Assembly: GCA_003476685.1 (NCBI GenBank)
Contig: DMVN01000252.1
Span: 616-7,792 of the forward strand
DNA length: 7,177 nucleotides
Reading direction: 5' to 3'
Source of the DNA: Acidobacteriota bacterium
GTDB lineage: Bacteria; Acidobacteriota; Aminicenantia; Aminicenantales; Saccharicenantaceae
Of the stretch, positions 6,140 to 7,177 are shown one piece after another (position 1 is the first letter of the stretch; each line of letters begins with the position of its first letter). Position numbers and translations under genes: made by a program. A model generated the notes under the pieces. The model worked only from the letters and a program-made list of their open reading frames with translations. It was not told the origin of the DNA and did not search any database.

Positions 6140-7177
6140 ATGGCTAAAAAAGCTAAGGCTGTAAAGACTATTTCTAAGAAAAAAACGACCAAAAAGCAGG
6201 CGGACAAGTCTGAATTCGTAACACCGGAGCAGACCCTTTCCCCCGAAATTTTCAGCCCGGAGCTTGACCCTCTTTTCTTGAATAAGGCCCTGGAACCAGA
6301 GCTGCAGCAGGCTAACAAGCTGAAAAGTATTTCCGATGATTTTGATGAATTTGAACTGAGAGATATACTACCCAAGACCGCTAAGGCCGAGGCCAGCAAG
6401 GCCAACGAACAGCTGGAAACAGACCACGACCCCATCAAGATTTACTTCCGGGAAATGGGCAAGATTTCTCTGCTTTCCCAGCAGGATGAGATTGACCTGG
6501 CCCGTCAGATGGAAAGGGGCAAAAAAATCCAGCTGCGGGCGCTGCTCAAAACCAGACTGGCCATCCAGGATATCATTTCCCTGCGCGACCTGGCCGAGAC
6601 CGAACCCGAACGCTTCCTGCGGTTTTTTGATGAAACTGAAGACTTTGAAGATGATGCTGCCCGGAGAAAAGTCAAGAGCCTGCGTCAGACGCTGGACCGC
6701 TTTTACCGGCTATCGGAAAAATTCGCCAGCCTGAAACCCACCGCCCGTAATGCCTTCGCCCGGGGCCGGCTGATTATCAACATGTACCGCATCCTGGAAG
6801 AGCTCCATCTGTCGCCCGAAAAGATGTCAACCACCATCAACCGGCTGCGCGACATTCTCCAGGTGATGAACGAGCTGGAAGAAAAGAAGGAAGAGCTTCA
6901 GCTCAGCCTGCAAAAAACCAGAGCCCGGTCGGCGGCCGAAGCCATCAAGCAAAAAATAAGCAACTGCGTGGCCGAGGAAAAAATCTACCGCCAGGAGTCG
7001 GGGCTTGAGGCCAGCGAGCTGCGTCGAGTACTGCGGGACGTCAGCCGGGGCGAGAAGATCCAGAAGCATGCCGAAAACAAGTTGATCGAGGCCAACCTCA
7101 GGCTGGTAGTCTCGATCGCCAAGAATTACGTCAACCGCGGTCTAAGCCTGTCCGACCTGATCCAGGAAGGCAACCTG
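6140..7177 (+). CDS. rpoD: RNA polymerase primary sigma factor, sigma-70 family (partial, 3' end outside window)
   Basis: The frame from ATG 6140 is open for 346 codons to the window edge. The first 20 residues are lysine-rich ([20 protein letters not shown]), and 23-95 are acidic with no clear canonical region 1.1. Region 1.2 is at 97-129 ([17 protein letters not shown], then [14 protein letters not shown]). A long helical non-conserved region spans about 130-290. Residues 285-309 ([21 protein letters not shown]) match the segment before region 2 in primary sigmas, and region 2.1 begins at 311 ([19 protein letters not shown], then [16 protein letters not shown]), where the window stops. Regions 2.2-4, which bind core polymerase and the promoter, lie outside. 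The long non-conserved insert and region 1.2 mark it as a housekeeping RpoD rather than a stress or flagellar sigma. It is transcribed divergently from the TPR operon. Confidence 0.95.
   Translation, partial: MAKKAKAVKTISKKKTTKKQADKSEFVTPEQTLSPEIFSPELDPLFLNKALEPELQQANKLKSISDDFDEFELRDILPKTAKAEASKANEQLETDHDPIKIYFREMGKISLLSQQDEIDLARQMERGKKIQLRALLKTRLAIQDIISLRDLAETEPERFLRFFDETEDFEDDAARRKVKSLRQTLDRFYRLSEKFASLKPTARNAFARGRLIINMYRILEELHLSPEKMSTTINRLRDILQVMNELEEKKEELQLSLQKTRARSAAEAIKQKISNCVAEEKIYRQESGLEASELRRVLRDVSRGEKIQKHAENKLIEANLRLVVSIAKNYVNRGLSLSDLIQEGNL

Noticed and set aside
6106..6438. Minus-strand serine-rich frame opposite the start of rpoD
   Set aside because: It is antisense to the clearly coding N-terminus of the sigma factor and reflects complementary codons only.

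Overview
The window suggests a Gram-negative-type, diderm bacterium. A beta-barrel-like C-terminus ends at base 38, and three proteins carry export signals or a membrane anchor. The combination of a GWxTD-domain protein, a carboxypeptidase-regulatory-like/TPR protein and a sulfatase-fold/TPR protein is one I associate with Acidobacteriota and Candidatus Aminicenantes. That assignment is an inference from domain content, not from a marker phylogeny.

Layout from left to right. Bases 1-38 hold the last codons of a plus-strand gene, probably an outer-membrane beta-barrel such as a TonB-dependent receptor, followed by a very strong intrinsic terminator (61-95). About 360 bases without a convincing gene follow. 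Bases 460-5958 are filled by three minus-strand genes in the same orientation, which read from the right as GWxTD-TPR protein (5958-3868), small exported carboxypeptidase-regulatory-like/TPR protein (3821-2847) and membrane-anchored alkaline-phosphatase-superfamily (sulfatase-like) enzyme with a TPR tail (2718-460). Gaps are 46 and 128 bases, so they probably form an operon. A compact divergent promoter region (5959-6139) separates the operon from a plus-strand housekeeping sigma factor gene (rpoD, 6140 to the window edge), which is cut off inside region 2.1.

All three operon proteins are predicted to work outside the cytoplasm and all end in arrays of tetratricopeptide repeats, which are protein-protein interaction scaffolds. 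The simplest reading is an envelope-localised assembly in which two soluble, exported TPR proteins partner with a membrane-anchored hydrolase or transferase. The enzyme has Thr where true sulfatases have the Cys that becomes formylglycine, so sulfate ester hydrolysis should not be assumed. No mobile element, CRISPR array, tRNA or rRNA was seen.
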